Position numbers and translations under genes: made by a program. From contig NZ_FXUG01000007.1 of assembly GCF_900182915.1 (NCBI RefSeq), forward strand, positions 62,001 through 126,000: a stretch of 64,000 nt of DNA, given 5' to 3'. Origin of the DNA: Neorhodopirellula lusitana (GTDB taxonomy: Bacteria > Planctomycetota > Planctomycetia > Pirellulales > Pirellulaceae). Numbering within the stretch: position 1 is the stretch's first letter; each line of letters starts with the position of its first letter. This document shows, in pieces, positions 23,375-33,367 of this stretch. The notes beneath the pieces were generated by a model. That model worked only from the letters and a program-made list of their open reading frames with translations, searched no databases and had not been told where the DNA came from.

Positions 23375-26300
23375 ATGATGAAGAAGCCACCATATTTCGT
23401 TGCTGTTCGTGACGAGGCGAGCTGCGAGTGGCAACAGTTAGATGCGAGCCCTCGGATTGCCGGTCCGTGGCACCAGCTCTTCAAGCAGGTTCAAAGTCCG
23501 CGTCACGTTGTGTCTGAGCTTTTGCAAAACGCGGACGATGCAGGAGCCACCGAGGCTTCGGCAAACGTCGTGGATGGCGACTTTGTCTTCACGCACAACG
23601 GCGACGATTTCCAAAAAGAGCATTTTGCCTCGCTTTGCCGATTTGGTTATTCCAACAAGCGCAGCCTGCATACGATTGGTTTTCGCGGCATCGGATTCAA
23701 GAGCACCTTTAGCCTTGGCGATTCGGTCCAGATTCATACGCCGACGCTATCGGTTGTGTTCCATCGCGAGCGATTTACGGAACCGCATTGGGTCGACGCG
23801 AAACCCTTGGGGCAAACCGAGATTCGCGTGACGCTGAAGGATGCAAAGCGACGCAAACACATTCAATCGAATCTTGAAGATTGGATCGGAAGTCCGGCTT
23901 CGCTTCTGTTCTTCAAATCGCTGAGGACATTTCGGGTTGGCGACGAATCAATTTGCTGGAATTCGATCGGTCGCGGCCCGGTGAAGGGTTCTGAATGGCT
24001 CGCAACTTCGAGCGAACCCGATTCAAAATTTCTAATCGTACGTTCCGCTGAGAAGGCATTTCCGAAAGAAGCCGTTGAGGAGATCCGGCAGGAAAGGATG
24101 ATATCCGACGAAGATGCGGCGACGTTTCCGCCATGCCGTGTCGAAATCGTTTTAGGCATGGAGGGTGAGCTGTTTGTTGTCCTGCCAACCGGTGTCAAGA
24201 CTCAGTTGCCGTTCGCTTGCAACGCGCCGTTCATCCAGGATCCCAATCGCTTCCGAATCAAGGAACCAGAGACGTCTGCGACAAACCAATGGTTGCTGCA
24301 ACGTGCCGGCGAATTGGCTGCACGCGCAATGGTCCAATGGCTCGGCCGGGATAAATCCGAACCGGAAGAACGCGTGAAGGCATATGGCTTTTTGCCAGAT
24401 GTTGATCGTGATGACACAAGTATCGAAGGAGCGTGTGGAACGGTAGTGGAAGAGGCGTTCGCCGAGGCTCTCACGGACAAGCCGATTTTGTTGACCGAAG
24501 ATCAGAAGCTCGTTAGTTCCGACGAGTGTATTGCCGTGCCTCCGCAGCTATTGCGTGTTTGGTCAGCCAGTCAAATCTCGAGACACTTCGATTCAAGAGA
24601 CCGGCCTTGCCTTTCAAACTATGTGCCGAGTGATCACTTGGCGAAGTTGATCAGTTGGAACTTTGCCAAGAAGATCGACAATTCTCAGATCATACGCACG
24701 CTAACCTATAACGATCTCCCTCGACCAGGTTCTTGGCGCAAGCTGCTATCGCTCTGGGCATTTGTAGTGCAGGTGCGACGCTCCACGTACATCAGCGACC
24801 TGACTCAGTTGAAGATCGTTCCTGTCCAAGGAAAGACAGAGCTGTGCAAAGCGAGCAAGGTAGTTCGCATCAGCGAAAAGCGACTCTTGCAGTCGGATGC
24901 CGATTGGGAGTTTCTGTCTCAGTTTTTGTTGGTCCTCAATCAGAACTGGCCGCGTTTTCTTTCTGAGCAACAGCGAAAGGCGGACCAAGGCAGCGAGGAC
25001 GATGACGATACAGAACTTTGGGACGATGCGACGACGGCGAAAGGGCTTCTGGAGACGCTTCAACTAGCCGATTCGAGTGACGCCAACAAGTTGCTTGAGC
25101 AAGCAGCCAAAGATGCATTCGCTGCAGAGGAGTCTGAGGTCGACGACTGCATTCGCATCACTCAAATCGCGGCGAAACTGGGGGCGACGGTAAGCGAACA
25201 GTTTTCATACGTGACCCAAGACAGCTACCGACGAGCGGTTAGTGAACTCCTCGTTATTGACATCCAAGGCGGAATCGACGAATTCGTTCCCGACGATTGG
25301 TTTCAAGAAGGCGTCGTGCTTGATGAATACATGAACGATTTTCAATCATGCAGTCGACCAGAATGGATTGAATGGGTTGAAAGTGGAAAGAGCAAGCTTC
25401 GCACTTTCGTTCCGACCGAGAAGCGTTTTATCCAGCTCTCGCAACGAGACCAAGTAAAAACGTTCTTGTCCGAACGAGGTGTGAGTGATCCGCCCGCATA
25501 TCAGTACAAGACAGATACTTTTGAAGTCACAGACTGGGATTTCGACAGCGTTCACTGGAACCACTGGGAGCAACAAGCGAAAAGCGACCCTATGTTCTGG
25601 GCAAAACTTGCCCGGCGAATCATGGCTTTGCCCACGATTGAGATCAGTCATGCAATGCGAGCAAACATTGCGCAGGTCGCAACAACGGGCAGCCGAAAAT
25701 CCGTTACCCAGTCACAGATGCCTCCCCTATGGGCGATGCGTTTGCGACCAAAGCCGTGTTTGATCGACACACACGGCGAAGCAAGAATTCCGAATGAGCT
25801 CTTGCGACGGTCGGCGAAGACCGAGCCGTTGATTGGTGTTGAACCCTTCATCAACGCCGATGACGACACAGAGCAAACGCGGCCATTTTTGTACCTGTTC
25901 GGCGTTAGCTCGTTGCCAACTGGACCGTTGCGATTGCTCGAACGACTGCGGAGCGTCGCCGGCGTAAGTACCTTGCCAGCATCTGAAGTTGAAAAATGGT
26001 ACAGCCGCTTGGATCAACTGTTCGGCGATTGCGACATAAAGGATCGTGAGTGCGTCAGTGAATCTTTCGCAACACAAAAACTGATCCTGACGGAGGATGG
26101 CAACTGGGTAACAAGTCGCGACGTGTTCCTCAATGCGTCTGGGGATGACGTCCCCAATATTCCGACAATTCGAGCTTCCGTGAAGCAATTGCAACTTTGG
26201 CATCGGCTCGGTGTACCCGAGCGTCCGACCGCTGATCTCGCGATCGAGTGGTTGAAGGGCCGCGCACATAGCGGCAAGGTTACCGAGGACGAGTTGCGTC

Positions 26301-27655
26301 GCATCCAGGCCATGCAAACCAAGTTCCCACAGCGTGTCTGGAATGAATGTGGACGCTGGTTGAGTCTTGAAAGTCAATGTATCGCGACAAAGAGTTTCAA
26401 CTACGCGCTCAAACCAGGGTCGAACCTCGACCCGAGCCATCTCTTTAAACGCACCAAGACGGCAACCGCGGACTTTCGTTCGCTTTCCGCCGACACCGCC
26501 AACGAACCACCGTTCAGTATGCTGCCATCGCTTGGAATGCTGATTGAAGAACGTGCATCGCTGGATGACCACTCCGCGTCAAACGCAGTGATCAAAGAGT
26601 GGCTCGCCGAGCTCGGCGAATCGCTTTCCCGAATACTCCTCGAATTAGACGAGCAACAGGAGCGAATTCGGCTCCATGGATCACGGCTTGCGCGGACCAG
26701 CGTGGTGTCGACGCGGGCACTGCAATCAATCTCTTGCGTCGATGGCATTCCCGTGGGCACGCCTCGGCGAGTGTCGGCGATCTGGAAAGACGAAACTCTG
26801 TACGTTGAGGAACGACCCGCGGCTCAGCTCTTTACAGCCGTGACCCGTGAACTTTCAAGGGCGTTCGATTTGCCAATTGTTGCGGAGGCGATTCGAGCAT
26901 CTTATGAACGTCCACGAATATTTGTGCACGAGTACGTGAACCAGACCTTCGATCTGCAACCTCCCGAGGATCATTCGGTGTCGAGCGAGCTTTGTAGCGA
27001 TATGCCGGAGAAGGTCGAAGTGGATGAAATCAATTCCCCTAAGCCTCACGAGTCCAATGACGAATCCGAACCGAACTCAGAAATTCTTCCGGTTGATAAC
27101 GAGGAAGAACGCGACGAAGTTGTCGAGCCAGAAGACGCGAGCGACAACGGTAGCGAAAATGAATCGGAAATCGCCCCCGTGCCGGTGATCCATCACCATC
27201 CACTAAGACCACGAAACACATCCAGCAATAACGATCAACCAAAGCCGTTTGATTTATTTGCGAAACGAGAGGGTTTTCGACGCACAAATCAACAGCTTTT
27301 CACAAAAGACGATCAGAGTTGGATCTCGCGTGACGCATCAAGCGTCTTTCCGTGGCAGCGATTCGATGCATCTGGCCAGCTTCAGCAGAGTTACTGGACC
27401 GACGATCGGTGCCTCGACGAAGAGCCGATTCAAGTGGAGGCGGAGGCTTGGCGGTTGTGCGAGCAGTTTCCGGAGAAGTACTCATTCCTCTTGGCTTCGG
27501 TCGATGATGAATTTCAACTTTTGTCGGCCCGTGACTTGGTGGCGATGCGAAAAGATGGACATGTGACCTTGTATCCAGCAACGTACCGAATTGTCAAAGA
27601 GCAAAATCCGCCACAATCCCATTCAAACTCGAACAATCAACACGATGTCATCTAG
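23375..27655 (+). CDS. Giant sacsin/Hsp90-type GHKL ATPase of a defence island
   Basis: A 1426-residue protein. The N-terminal 200 residues are a sacsin-like Bergerat ATPase: HVVSELLQNADDAGA (N box, about residue 45), FTHNGDDF (G1) and IGFRGIGFKSTF (G2, about 100). The long remainder is a mixture of helical and strand regions without a domain I can name, with an acidic linker rich in Glu, Asp and Ser near 1210-1270 before a C-terminal segment (PFDLFAKREGFRR...FPWQRF) of about 130 residues. Large sacsin-domain proteins occur in many defence islands, where their ATPase is presumed to gate an effector. The stop overlaps the next gene's start by 11 bp, so both act together. Confidence 0.85.
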   Translation: MMKKPPYFVAVRDEASCEWQQLDASPRIAGPWHQLFKQVQSPRHVVSELLQNADDAGATEASANVVDGDFVFTHNGDDFQKEHFASLCRFGYSNKRSLHTIGFRGIGFKSTFSLGDSVQIHTPTLSVVFHRERFTEPHWVDAKPLGQTEIRVTLKDAKRRKHIQSNLEDWIGSPASLLFFKSLRTFRVGDESICWNSIGRGPVKGSEWLATSSEPDSKFLIVRSAEKAFPKEAVEEIRQERMISDEDAATFPPCRVEIVLGMEGELFVVLPTGVKTQLPFACNAPFIQDPNRFRIKEPETSATNQWLLQRAGELAARAMVQWLGRDKSEPEERVKAYGFLPDVDRDDTSIEGACGTVVEEAFAEALTDKPILLTEDQKLVSSDECIAVPPQLLRVWSASQISRHFDSRDRPCLSNYVPSDHLAKLISWNFAKKIDNSQIIRTLTYNDLPRPGSWRKLLSLWAFVVQVRRSTYISDLTQLKIVPVQGKTELCKASKVVRISEKRLLQSDADWEFLSQFLLVLNQNWPRFLSEQQRKADQGSEDDDDTELWDDATTAKGLLETLQLADSSDANKLLEQAAKDAFAAEESEVDDCIRITQIAAKLGATVSEQFSYVTQDSYRRAVSELLVIDIQGGIDEFVPDDWFQEGVVLDEYMNDFQSCSRPEWIEWVESGKSKLRTFVPTEKRFIQLSQRDQVKTFLSERGVSDPPAYQYKTDTFEVTDWDFDSVHWNHWEQQAKSDPMFWAKLARRIMALPTIEISHAMRANIAQVATTGSRKSVTQSQMPPLWAMRLRPKPCLIDTHGEARIPNELLRRSAKTEPLIGVEPFINADDDTEQTRPFLYLFGVSSLPTGPLRLLERLRSVAGVSTLPASEVEKWYSRLDQLFGDCDIKDRECVSESFATQKLILTEDGNWVTSRDVFLNASGDDVPNIPTIRASVKQLQLWHRLGVPERPTADLAIEWLKGRAHSGKVTEDELRRIQAMQTKFPQRVWNECGRWLSLESQCIATKSFNYALKPGSNLDPSHLFKRTKTATADFRSLSADTANEPPFSMLPSLGMLIEERASLDDHSASNAVIKEWLAELGESLSRILLELDEQQERIRLHGSRLARTSVVSTRALQSISCVDGIPVGTPRRVSAIWKDETLYVEERPAAQLFTAVTRELSRAFDLPIVAEAIRASYERPRIFVHEYVNQTFDLQPPEDHSVSSELCSDMPEKVEVDEINSPKPHESNDESEPNSEILPVDNEEERDEVVEPEDASDNGSENESEIAPVPVIHHHPLRPRNTSSNNDQPKPFDLFAKREGFRRTNQQLFTKDDQSWISRDASSVFPWQRFDASGQLQQSYWTDDRCLDEEPIQVEAEAWRLCEQFPEKYSFLLASVDDEFQLLSARDLVAMRKDGHVTLYPATYRIVKEQNPPQSHSNSNNQHDVI

Positions 27656-29360
27656 CGAAACTATCACTTCAAGCAATTCCGAGGGCAATGATGCAACCGC
27701 AGAATCGTCAAATGGGCTTGTCCCTGAGACTCCATTCTTATGGCCGGAAACGCGCGTCTTAAACGGAAGCCGGGAGTACACAACCGCACCCGTATTCGAG
27801 CCCGTGATCAGGCACGCAAGAACAGTGTTCGGAATGGTTCACAATCTGACCGATGAGGGGATTCGTTGGATTGAAAAGTGTCTCTCGGAAAATGACAAGT
27901 TGCAATTTCGATTGCTCGTCGTGTTGTACCCGGCCTGTCGAACAAAAAGCGATCATTTGAAGCTGATTTCGGAGCGATGCTCCGATCCAAGTTCCCGCTT
28001 GAAAGTCCGATTGAAACTCATCGGTCGCCTCGAAGATCGACCGACTACCACTCTGAGCATCGTTTCCGAAAATGGCTCGGCAACGATGGTTGTCTCGCCA
28101 TCGGGTGACTTTGCGACTAGCGAACCACGGGATGGCTTCTTGCATCTCTGCTTTCCGGCCGACACAGCGATGCACCAGCAATTCATGGCGTGGTTCGAGT
28201 ATCAGTGGGTTTCCAATGTCATTTTGGATGAACAAGCCCTGGCGATGCCGGACCTGGTCCCGGCAAAGGGGGATCCATCGGCAGACATCCAATGGCGTGC
28301 CTTTGAATCGCAATTGAACCGCGGCTCGCAGGCTGTAGTAAAGGGATCAGAACCGAAAATTGTCGAAGTCGATCCCGAAACCGGTGATGTGATCTGCCAC
28401 GACAAGGACAGCAACGAGACCCCCTCTGTGTTGGATGAAGTCGACGTGCCGCGTCCCAGCATCGCGTTGGTACAGATGGGGAAAATCCTGCATCAAGGTA
28501 ACATGGCGACAATTGACAATTCATCTCGCGTCCCCCCGTTGGATTGCCCCATCAGTGCTGAATTGTTCAACATCCCCCAGGATCAACGCACCGGCACCGT
28601 TTTGCAACGAACCAAGTTCAGCGTGTCCGCCATTGACGAAAAGACGCTCAAAAAGCTGGAAGCATTCAGAAAGCGAACGCGCGATCTGCTCAACAAAATG
28701 AGCTATCCACTCGCGGATGGGAACCGATTTGTTCCCGCGTCTGCGAGAGCTCTTCTCGAGTCGGAGCTCGACAGAATGAACAAGCAGGGGCAAGACTTGC
28801 TCGGGTCCGCCGTCGCCGGAACGGCCGAAGAGTTTGTCAAATCGCAAGAGAAGCAGGTTGCTACCGATGCACAGAAACGCTACGCGGACCTTCACGGAGG
28901 CGACGAAATGCCAGACGAAACACTTCAGCAGATTCTCACCGAATTGACTAATCGTCTGGCTCATGCCAAGGGCGGAAAGTTGCTTCCCCAACTCAACTTC
29001 CTTGATGTTCGGATCGCGACGGCAGAAGATTCCGATTGGTCCAGTCAAGCATCGCAGGCCCTTCGTTTTTTGGTCAGCGTTGCCAAGTACCCACGTGAGT
29101 GCTTGACCGACTTGTATTTCATGCGTGGGATCAAAGTGCCCACGGAGCAATTGCTTCCAGCGATGAATGTCATGGACGACCAGCTTGTGGCGAAATTCAT
29201 CGAAGACGGCTCAGGCGTGGATCAGGCCAGACGAGATCTCGGTTGGATTGACAAAATCCAGCGATCGCCATGCGAGGACATGGCAAGGTGCGAAGCGATC
29301 TATAGGCTGATCAAAGGGCGGAGCGAAGACGAAGTCTTTCAGTCGTTGTCAAAGCCCTGA
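27645..29360 (+). CDS. Partner of the sacsin-like ATPase, unknown
   Basis: A 571-residue protein beginning MSSSETITSS at ATG 27645, inside the end of the sacsin-like gene. The first 200 residues after a disordered start (residues 50-210: IRHARTVFGMVHNLTDEGIRWIEKC, LLVVLYPACRTKSDHL, TTLSIVSENGSATMVVSPSG) faintly resemble a phospholipase-D-like fold, but I see no HKD motif. The C-terminal half is helical (TRDLLNKMSYPLADGNRFVP, LESELDRMNKQGQDLLGS). The coupling with the sacsin-like gene makes a two-gene module; I cannot assign an activity. Its end overlaps the convergent DUF499 gene by 22 bp. Confidence 0.75.
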   Translation: MSSSETITSSNSEGNDATAESSNGLVPETPFLWPETRVLNGSREYTTAPVFEPVIRHARTVFGMVHNLTDEGIRWIEKCLSENDKLQFRLLVVLYPACRTKSDHLKLISERCSDPSSRLKVRLKLIGRLEDRPTTTLSIVSENGSATMVVSPSGDFATSEPRDGFLHLCFPADTAMHQQFMAWFEYQWVSNVILDEQALAMPDLVPAKGDPSADIQWRAFESQLNRGSQAVVKGSEPKIVEVDPETGDVICHDKDSNETPSVLDEVDVPRPSIALVQMGKILHQGNMATIDNSSRVPPLDCPISAELFNIPQDQRTGTVLQRTKFSVSAIDEKTLKKLEAFRKRTRDLLNKMSYPLADGNRFVPASARALLESELDRMNKQGQDLLGSAVAGTAEEFVKSQEKQVATDAQKRYADLHGGDEMPDETLQQILTELTNRLAHAKGGKLLPQLNFLDVRIATAEDSDWSSQASQALRFLVSVAKYPRECLTDLYFMRGIKVPTEQLLPAMNVMDDQLVAKFIEDGSGVDQARRDLGWIDKIQRSPCEDMARCEAIYRLIKGRSEDEVFQSLSKP

Positions 29361-32300
29361 TCATCGAACTTCAGCGTTCGGCAGTTCTCGATCACGGTGC
29401 GAACCACGTTTTCTGGAACACCATCCGGGATTTCAATTTCAATCTCAAGTGAGACGGTGGCGTCAGCACCCGGAAGGCCAGCGAGGTGACTCAGGACTTC
29501 GGTTGCGATGCGGCCCGCGTCGCGGCCCAAACGTGTTGCATCAAGCTTCACGCTCCCGTAAAACCGCTTCGGTTGTGTCAGTGTTGCCGTTCCAGATCTG
29601 CCAACTGAGTCGCCTGTTTTGCCAAGTTCACTGGTGGTGCTTCCCGAAGAACCTGCGGAATCGTTGCCTGCTTCGGAGGTGTTCGACGTTCCCTTCGACT
29701 CCTCCTCGGCCGCCATCTGCTTCACCGCCACATCTGATTTGACGACGACCGCGCCGGAGTCCACGCTGATTTGGGTCTGAGTCCCACCGATCAATCCCTG
29801 GTACCGATTACGATCTGCATCGTAGGCGTGTGCATAGGCAAACGTGTCCTGGCGCCATGTCAGTGTCGCGAGGCCATCTTCAATCGCCTTTATCAACACG
29901 CTCCGGTCAGTAAGTCGAGGCAAGTACAGATATTGAGCCATGTTCTCGGCAAGTTCCTTCACCAGCACATGGTCACCCCGCCACAATGGAATGCGATCAA
30001 GATCCATCTTCAACCGAACACCTGAGTACTGCGGCATGAGGTACTCTTCGTTAACGAGCTTTCTCGATGCACGTTCCGCGAGGGATCCCTGTCCCGTTAG
30101 CCGGAACGTTTGCCAGTCAGGACTCTCCGTCGGATTCGGCTGCACAGGGACCAGAAGCCATTGATAGGTCTCCGGAAGACGAGAAGCGACCGTCGAATCG
30201 GACTCGGCGAGTTTGGTTTCCGCCTGTCGTTTCTGGAAGCTATCGAGATTCAGTTGCTCCGATTGCTCAACGATCGACTTCCAAGCGAGATACGCTCTCA
30301 CGGACTCGATCAATTCGTCGAGTCTCGTTTTATCGGCAGCCAAGAAAACAAGCGAGTTTCGGTAGATTCGCGGACTGTTGCCTCGCTGCTCCAAGATCTC
30401 TTTTGCCGCTAGCAAGCATTTGCATTCCTGAGCCTTGGGGCGGTGAGGATGGTCGGGGCCCATGATGACCAGACGGACCTCCGGTTCGTCCGCGATATCC
30501 GATGAGGTATCGGGACAGTCGTGAATGCCATGAAACTCTCCCTTCAATCGTTTTTCCTGCTTGATTCTTGCCGCGATTTCTTGCAGCAGAACGTCCAGCT
30601 TTTGTTCCGCAGCACGGTCCTGGGCCAACCGCGTCACACTCGGTTGCGTCGAAAACCAGTAGCGAGTTCCATCCACGTACAGGTGAGTTGCCTGATCGGT
30701 AAGGCGTCTCAACGCATCACCGAAAATTGGAACGCTTTCCCCAGGTTGAACGCATCCCAAACGAACACGCCGGTCATCAACGCCCTTTTTCGCACTCTCG
30801 GCGATTGGGGCACTGCCGATGTAGATCGTTCGAGCAACTCGCCGGCACGCCGAGAGCCTGCCAAGATTCGAGATCTCACGATCGATCTTGCGCGACAACG
30901 AATCGTTTCCGTCAACGTCTCGTTCGATAACGTTCGTCCACACGGGTGAGAGCCCCGACTTCGTTGTGATCTCGCTCAATACATGCTGGTCATCCATCGG
31001 GATCATTGCGGGCATGATCATCAGCGATTTATCGTTGCCTTCCCACAGAGAATAGATTGCACATGCCAATAGCCTCAACACGCCACGTGTTCGTTGGAAC
31101 TCCTCCAGAGATGCCCAATCGCTGTACAGCCGTTCGAACAATTCAGGGTGAACTGGATATGCGACCTCCATCTTGCGAATGTATTCGGACTCCCGAACTC
31201 CGCTTGGGAACTCCGCCTCATGTTGGCGGTACATGCTCGCGAAAGCCTCTAAGACCGCATCTCTCGCGGCAAAGTTCTCACCGCTGATCGGTTCAAACAA
31301 TCGCCGGCGAACAATCTCATAGCTTTCCTCTTGGCTAGCGGGACGCCACGATGACTTCACTCGAGTAAATGTGTTCTGAAGAAGGTCGAGAGCTTTCTGT
31401 CCGCCTTCACCACCTACTTCGATTTGCGATTGCGGCAAAGACGCGACCACCAACACCTGAGGTGATTTCGCGGCCTCGGTGAGTGCTTGAGCGAACGTCA
31501 GGTTTGCATCGAAACTGCCACCGGGTAGTCCGGGGGTTTCGTAGGTTTGGCGAATGTACGCCACCCATTCATCGATCAAGATCAAAGTGGGGCCGGCCGC
31601 CTTAAAGAGATCAGACAGCAGGTCACTGCCGGGCGCCGTCCCATTCTTGTCACAATCCGCGACAATGTCGTAGCCTGCCTTTCCCATGAGCTGGTGAGCA
31701 ATCTCACCCCAAATGGTCCGGACCTCCGTTCCATCGTCTTTTGTATGTGGTTGCCCCGCTGACAACGCGGTCCCCACAATGACGGCACGAGCGGCTTTGG
31801 GTGGCTCATCCACGTTGAGTTCTTTCAGCAGCACATCGACCCCGGCAAGGTCGGCGCTCTTCGCGTCGGAAAAGAGGTGATACAACGCCAACATCGAGTG
31901 CGTCTTTCCACCACCAAAGTTCGTCTGCAGTTCAACCACCGGATCGCCGTCCTGTCCGGTCAAACGGCTGATCGCGTTCAACAGCAACTCACGCAGACCC
32001 TCGGTCAAATACGTTCGTCGGAAGAACTCGGCTGGATTCCCGTATTCATGAGTCGCGTCACCTCGGATCACTTGTGCCAAGTCAGCGGCGAACTCCGCCT
32101 GTGCAAAACGCCCGCTAGCAACATCCGGGTGCGGCGTGACCACATCACGCCACGACTTCAAGCCTCCAGTCGGCTGTCCCGACAAAGCGGTCTTGTTCGC
32201 TCGTTGCGTCTCTTGCTTGGAAAGCTCCTGAAACCGCGTTCGCATCACCTCGGATTTCAATCGATCGACCTCTGCGGCTTGTTCACCGGCACCGACCGAA

Positions 32301-32668
32301 GACAGCAAGCGATGCATCGTGTCGAGAGCACGTAGCGTGTCATCAGTGCTAAAGCGTTCTTGATGAGCCCACCGATTCCGGACGTCAGACAGCTCATGAA
32401 TCATCGCCCGTTCGCCAGCCCCCAGCTTCTTTCGGAACAGGTACTGCCATTCCTTGATGACCACGCTGATGATGAGCGCGGTGTCCCAGGCGATGTTGGC
32501 GTTACCTGCTTTGGAGGAGGTCGACGGATTCTCCCGCATGATTTCGCGAACCTTGTCCTCCCACGCATCGTTATGCCGGCTCTTCATCTCCTGAGAAACG
32601 AAGGGCAGCATCCCTTCGACAAATACGTCCAGCGAATCTCCGACTCGGTTGCGGTTGCTCTTTGCCAT
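29339..32668 (-). CDS. DUF499 ATPase with N-terminal Swt1-type HEPN domain
   Basis: A 1109-residue protein of the anti-phage-associated DUF499 family. Residues 1-125 resemble the HEPN domain of Swt1-like proteins (IHELSDVRNRWAHQERFSTDD carries the R-N-x-x-x-H pattern typical of HEPN nucleases). The AAA-type ATPase core has TNFGGGKTHSM as Walker A near 250 and LILIDEWVAY as Walker B near 360. A C-terminal region ends in a small domain after a Ser/Gly-rich linker (about 985-1030). DUF499 proteins accompany DUF1156 methylases and SNF2 helicases in putative restriction-like systems, as here. It is separated from the rest of that operon by 207 bp with hairpins, so it may have its own promoter. Confidence 0.87.
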   Translation of the reverse strand: MAKSNRNRVGDSLDVFVEGMLPFVSQEMKSRHNDAWEDKVREIMRENPSTSSKAGNANIAWDTALIISVVIKEWQYLFRKKLGAGERAMIHELSDVRNRWAHQERFSTDDTLRALDTMHRLLSSVGAGEQAAEVDRLKSEVMRTRFQELSKQETQRANKTALSGQPTGGLKSWRDVVTPHPDVASGRFAQAEFAADLAQVIRGDATHEYGNPAEFFRRTYLTEGLRELLLNAISRLTGQDGDPVVELQTNFGGGKTHSMLALYHLFSDAKSADLAGVDVLLKELNVDEPPKAARAVIVGTALSAGQPHTKDDGTEVRTIWGEIAHQLMGKAGYDIVADCDKNGTAPGSDLLSDLFKAAGPTLILIDEWVAYIRQTYETPGLPGGSFDANLTFAQALTEAAKSPQVLVVASLPQSQIEVGGEGGQKALDLLQNTFTRVKSSWRPASQEESYEIVRRRLFEPISGENFAARDAVLEAFASMYRQHEAEFPSGVRESEYIRKMEVAYPVHPELFERLYSDWASLEEFQRTRGVLRLLACAIYSLWEGNDKSLMIMPAMIPMDDQHVLSEITTKSGLSPVWTNVIERDVDGNDSLSRKIDREISNLGRLSACRRVARTIYIGSAPIAESAKKGVDDRRVRLGCVQPGESVPIFGDALRRLTDQATHLYVDGTRYWFSTQPSVTRLAQDRAAEQKLDVLLQEIAARIKQEKRLKGEFHGIHDCPDTSSDIADEPEVRLVIMGPDHPHRPKAQECKCLLAAKEILEQRGNSPRIYRNSLVFLAADKTRLDELIESVRAYLAWKSIVEQSEQLNLDSFQKRQAETKLAESDSTVASRLPETYQWLLVPVQPNPTESPDWQTFRLTGQGSLAERASRKLVNEEYLMPQYSGVRLKMDLDRIPLWRGDHVLVKELAENMAQYLYLPRLTDRSVLIKAIEDGLATLTWRQDTFAYAHAYDADRNRYQGLIGGTQTQISVDSGAVVVKSDVAVKQMAAEEESKGTSNTSEAGNDSAGSSGSTTSELGKTGDSVGRSGTATLTQPKRFYGSVKLDATRLGRDAGRIATEVLSHLAGLPGADATVSLEIEIEIPDGVPENVVRTVIENCRTLKFDDQGFDND

Positions 32669-32809
32669 GGTGCTCGATGCTTAAAATTATGAAAATGGGA
32701 ATAAACGCTTACGAGGAAACGCTTTCAGGCGATTGGCCGTGTGGGAAAACGGGGAAGGAACAAGTGTCGTGAAAACGAAAAAAAATACCTGGGGTCAGGA
32801 ACCCGCGAC

Positions 32810-32873
32810 GACGTGTCGAAATTTGGTTCAAAAATCGACACGTCCCGAATACATGTCGATTTGATCGACATGT
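32810..32873. repeat. Two adjacent perfect hairpins sharing a TGTCGA core
   Basis: GACGTGTCGA (32810-32819) pairs with TCGACACGTC (32835-32844); then ACATGTCGA (32851-32859) pairs with TCGACATGT (32865-32873). Together they give four alternating half-sites of AC(G/A)TGTCGA. They lie just after the PIN gene stop and before the DUF499 gene, so they may terminate or process the operon transcript, or form an operator for DUF499. Confidence 0.7.
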
Positions 32874-32875
32874 CA

Positions 32876-33367
32876 TCAGGAAAACGCTTCAGGGCATAAA
32901 AACTCGATTTTGACGCCATTGCGTTCCAACGCTTCGCGGTCGTTCCACCAATCCGAGTCCGTGGCATTCAGGACGGGGGGTCCATGCTGGCTGGCCAGAG
33001 CGACGGCTACGAACTTCCGGTCCGATGCATCGAAGCCATCCAAGTCGGGGTCATCGGGGAACTCGTCGTAGTTCTCTTTTTCGTTCACCGCATTACTAGG
33101 ATGGATCTCGACCATCTCGCAAACGTTCGGGACAGCTTGCATCTGATGCACCCGTTTCACGAATGCGTGTCCAATTCCCGGAGTGCCAATCAACCCGACC
33201 TGTCGAATGTACTCGTCAATGATTCGGTGCCTGTCATCAATGCAGATGATCGCATTGGTCGCTTGCTCCAAAGCTCTACGGCATGCCTTGGCACAAGCAG
33301 ATGCGTCGTCGCCATCATTTTCATTCGCGACGATCGGCACATTGGTGTCGATAACAACAGCATTCAC
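32876..33367 (-). CDS. PIN-domain nuclease
   Basis: A 163-residue protein with the four acidic positions of a PIN domain: D7 in VVIDTN, E52 in IIDEYI, D116 in DASDRKFVAVAL and D137 in NATDSDW. PIN domains are Mg-dependent ribonucleases, and this one also keeps the TN after the first Asp. Translation starts at GTG 33367, which overlaps the TGA of the AAA ATPase gene (GTGA), so the two proteins are made together. Unlike VapC it has no small antitoxin next to it; the ATPase is the likely controller. Confidence 0.85.
   Translation of the reverse strand: MNAVVIDTNVPIVANENDGDDASACAKACRRALEQATNAIICIDDRHRIIDEYIRQVGLIGTPGIGHAFVKRVHQMQAVPNVCEMVEIHPSNAVNEKENYDEFPDDPDLDGFDASDRKFVAVALASQHGPPVLNATDSDWWNDREALERNGVKIEFLCPEAFS

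Noticed and set aside
25727-26572. 281-aa minus-strand frame within the sacsin-like gene
   Set aside because: Opposite-strand shadow; no family resemblance, and the plus-strand gene is continuous.
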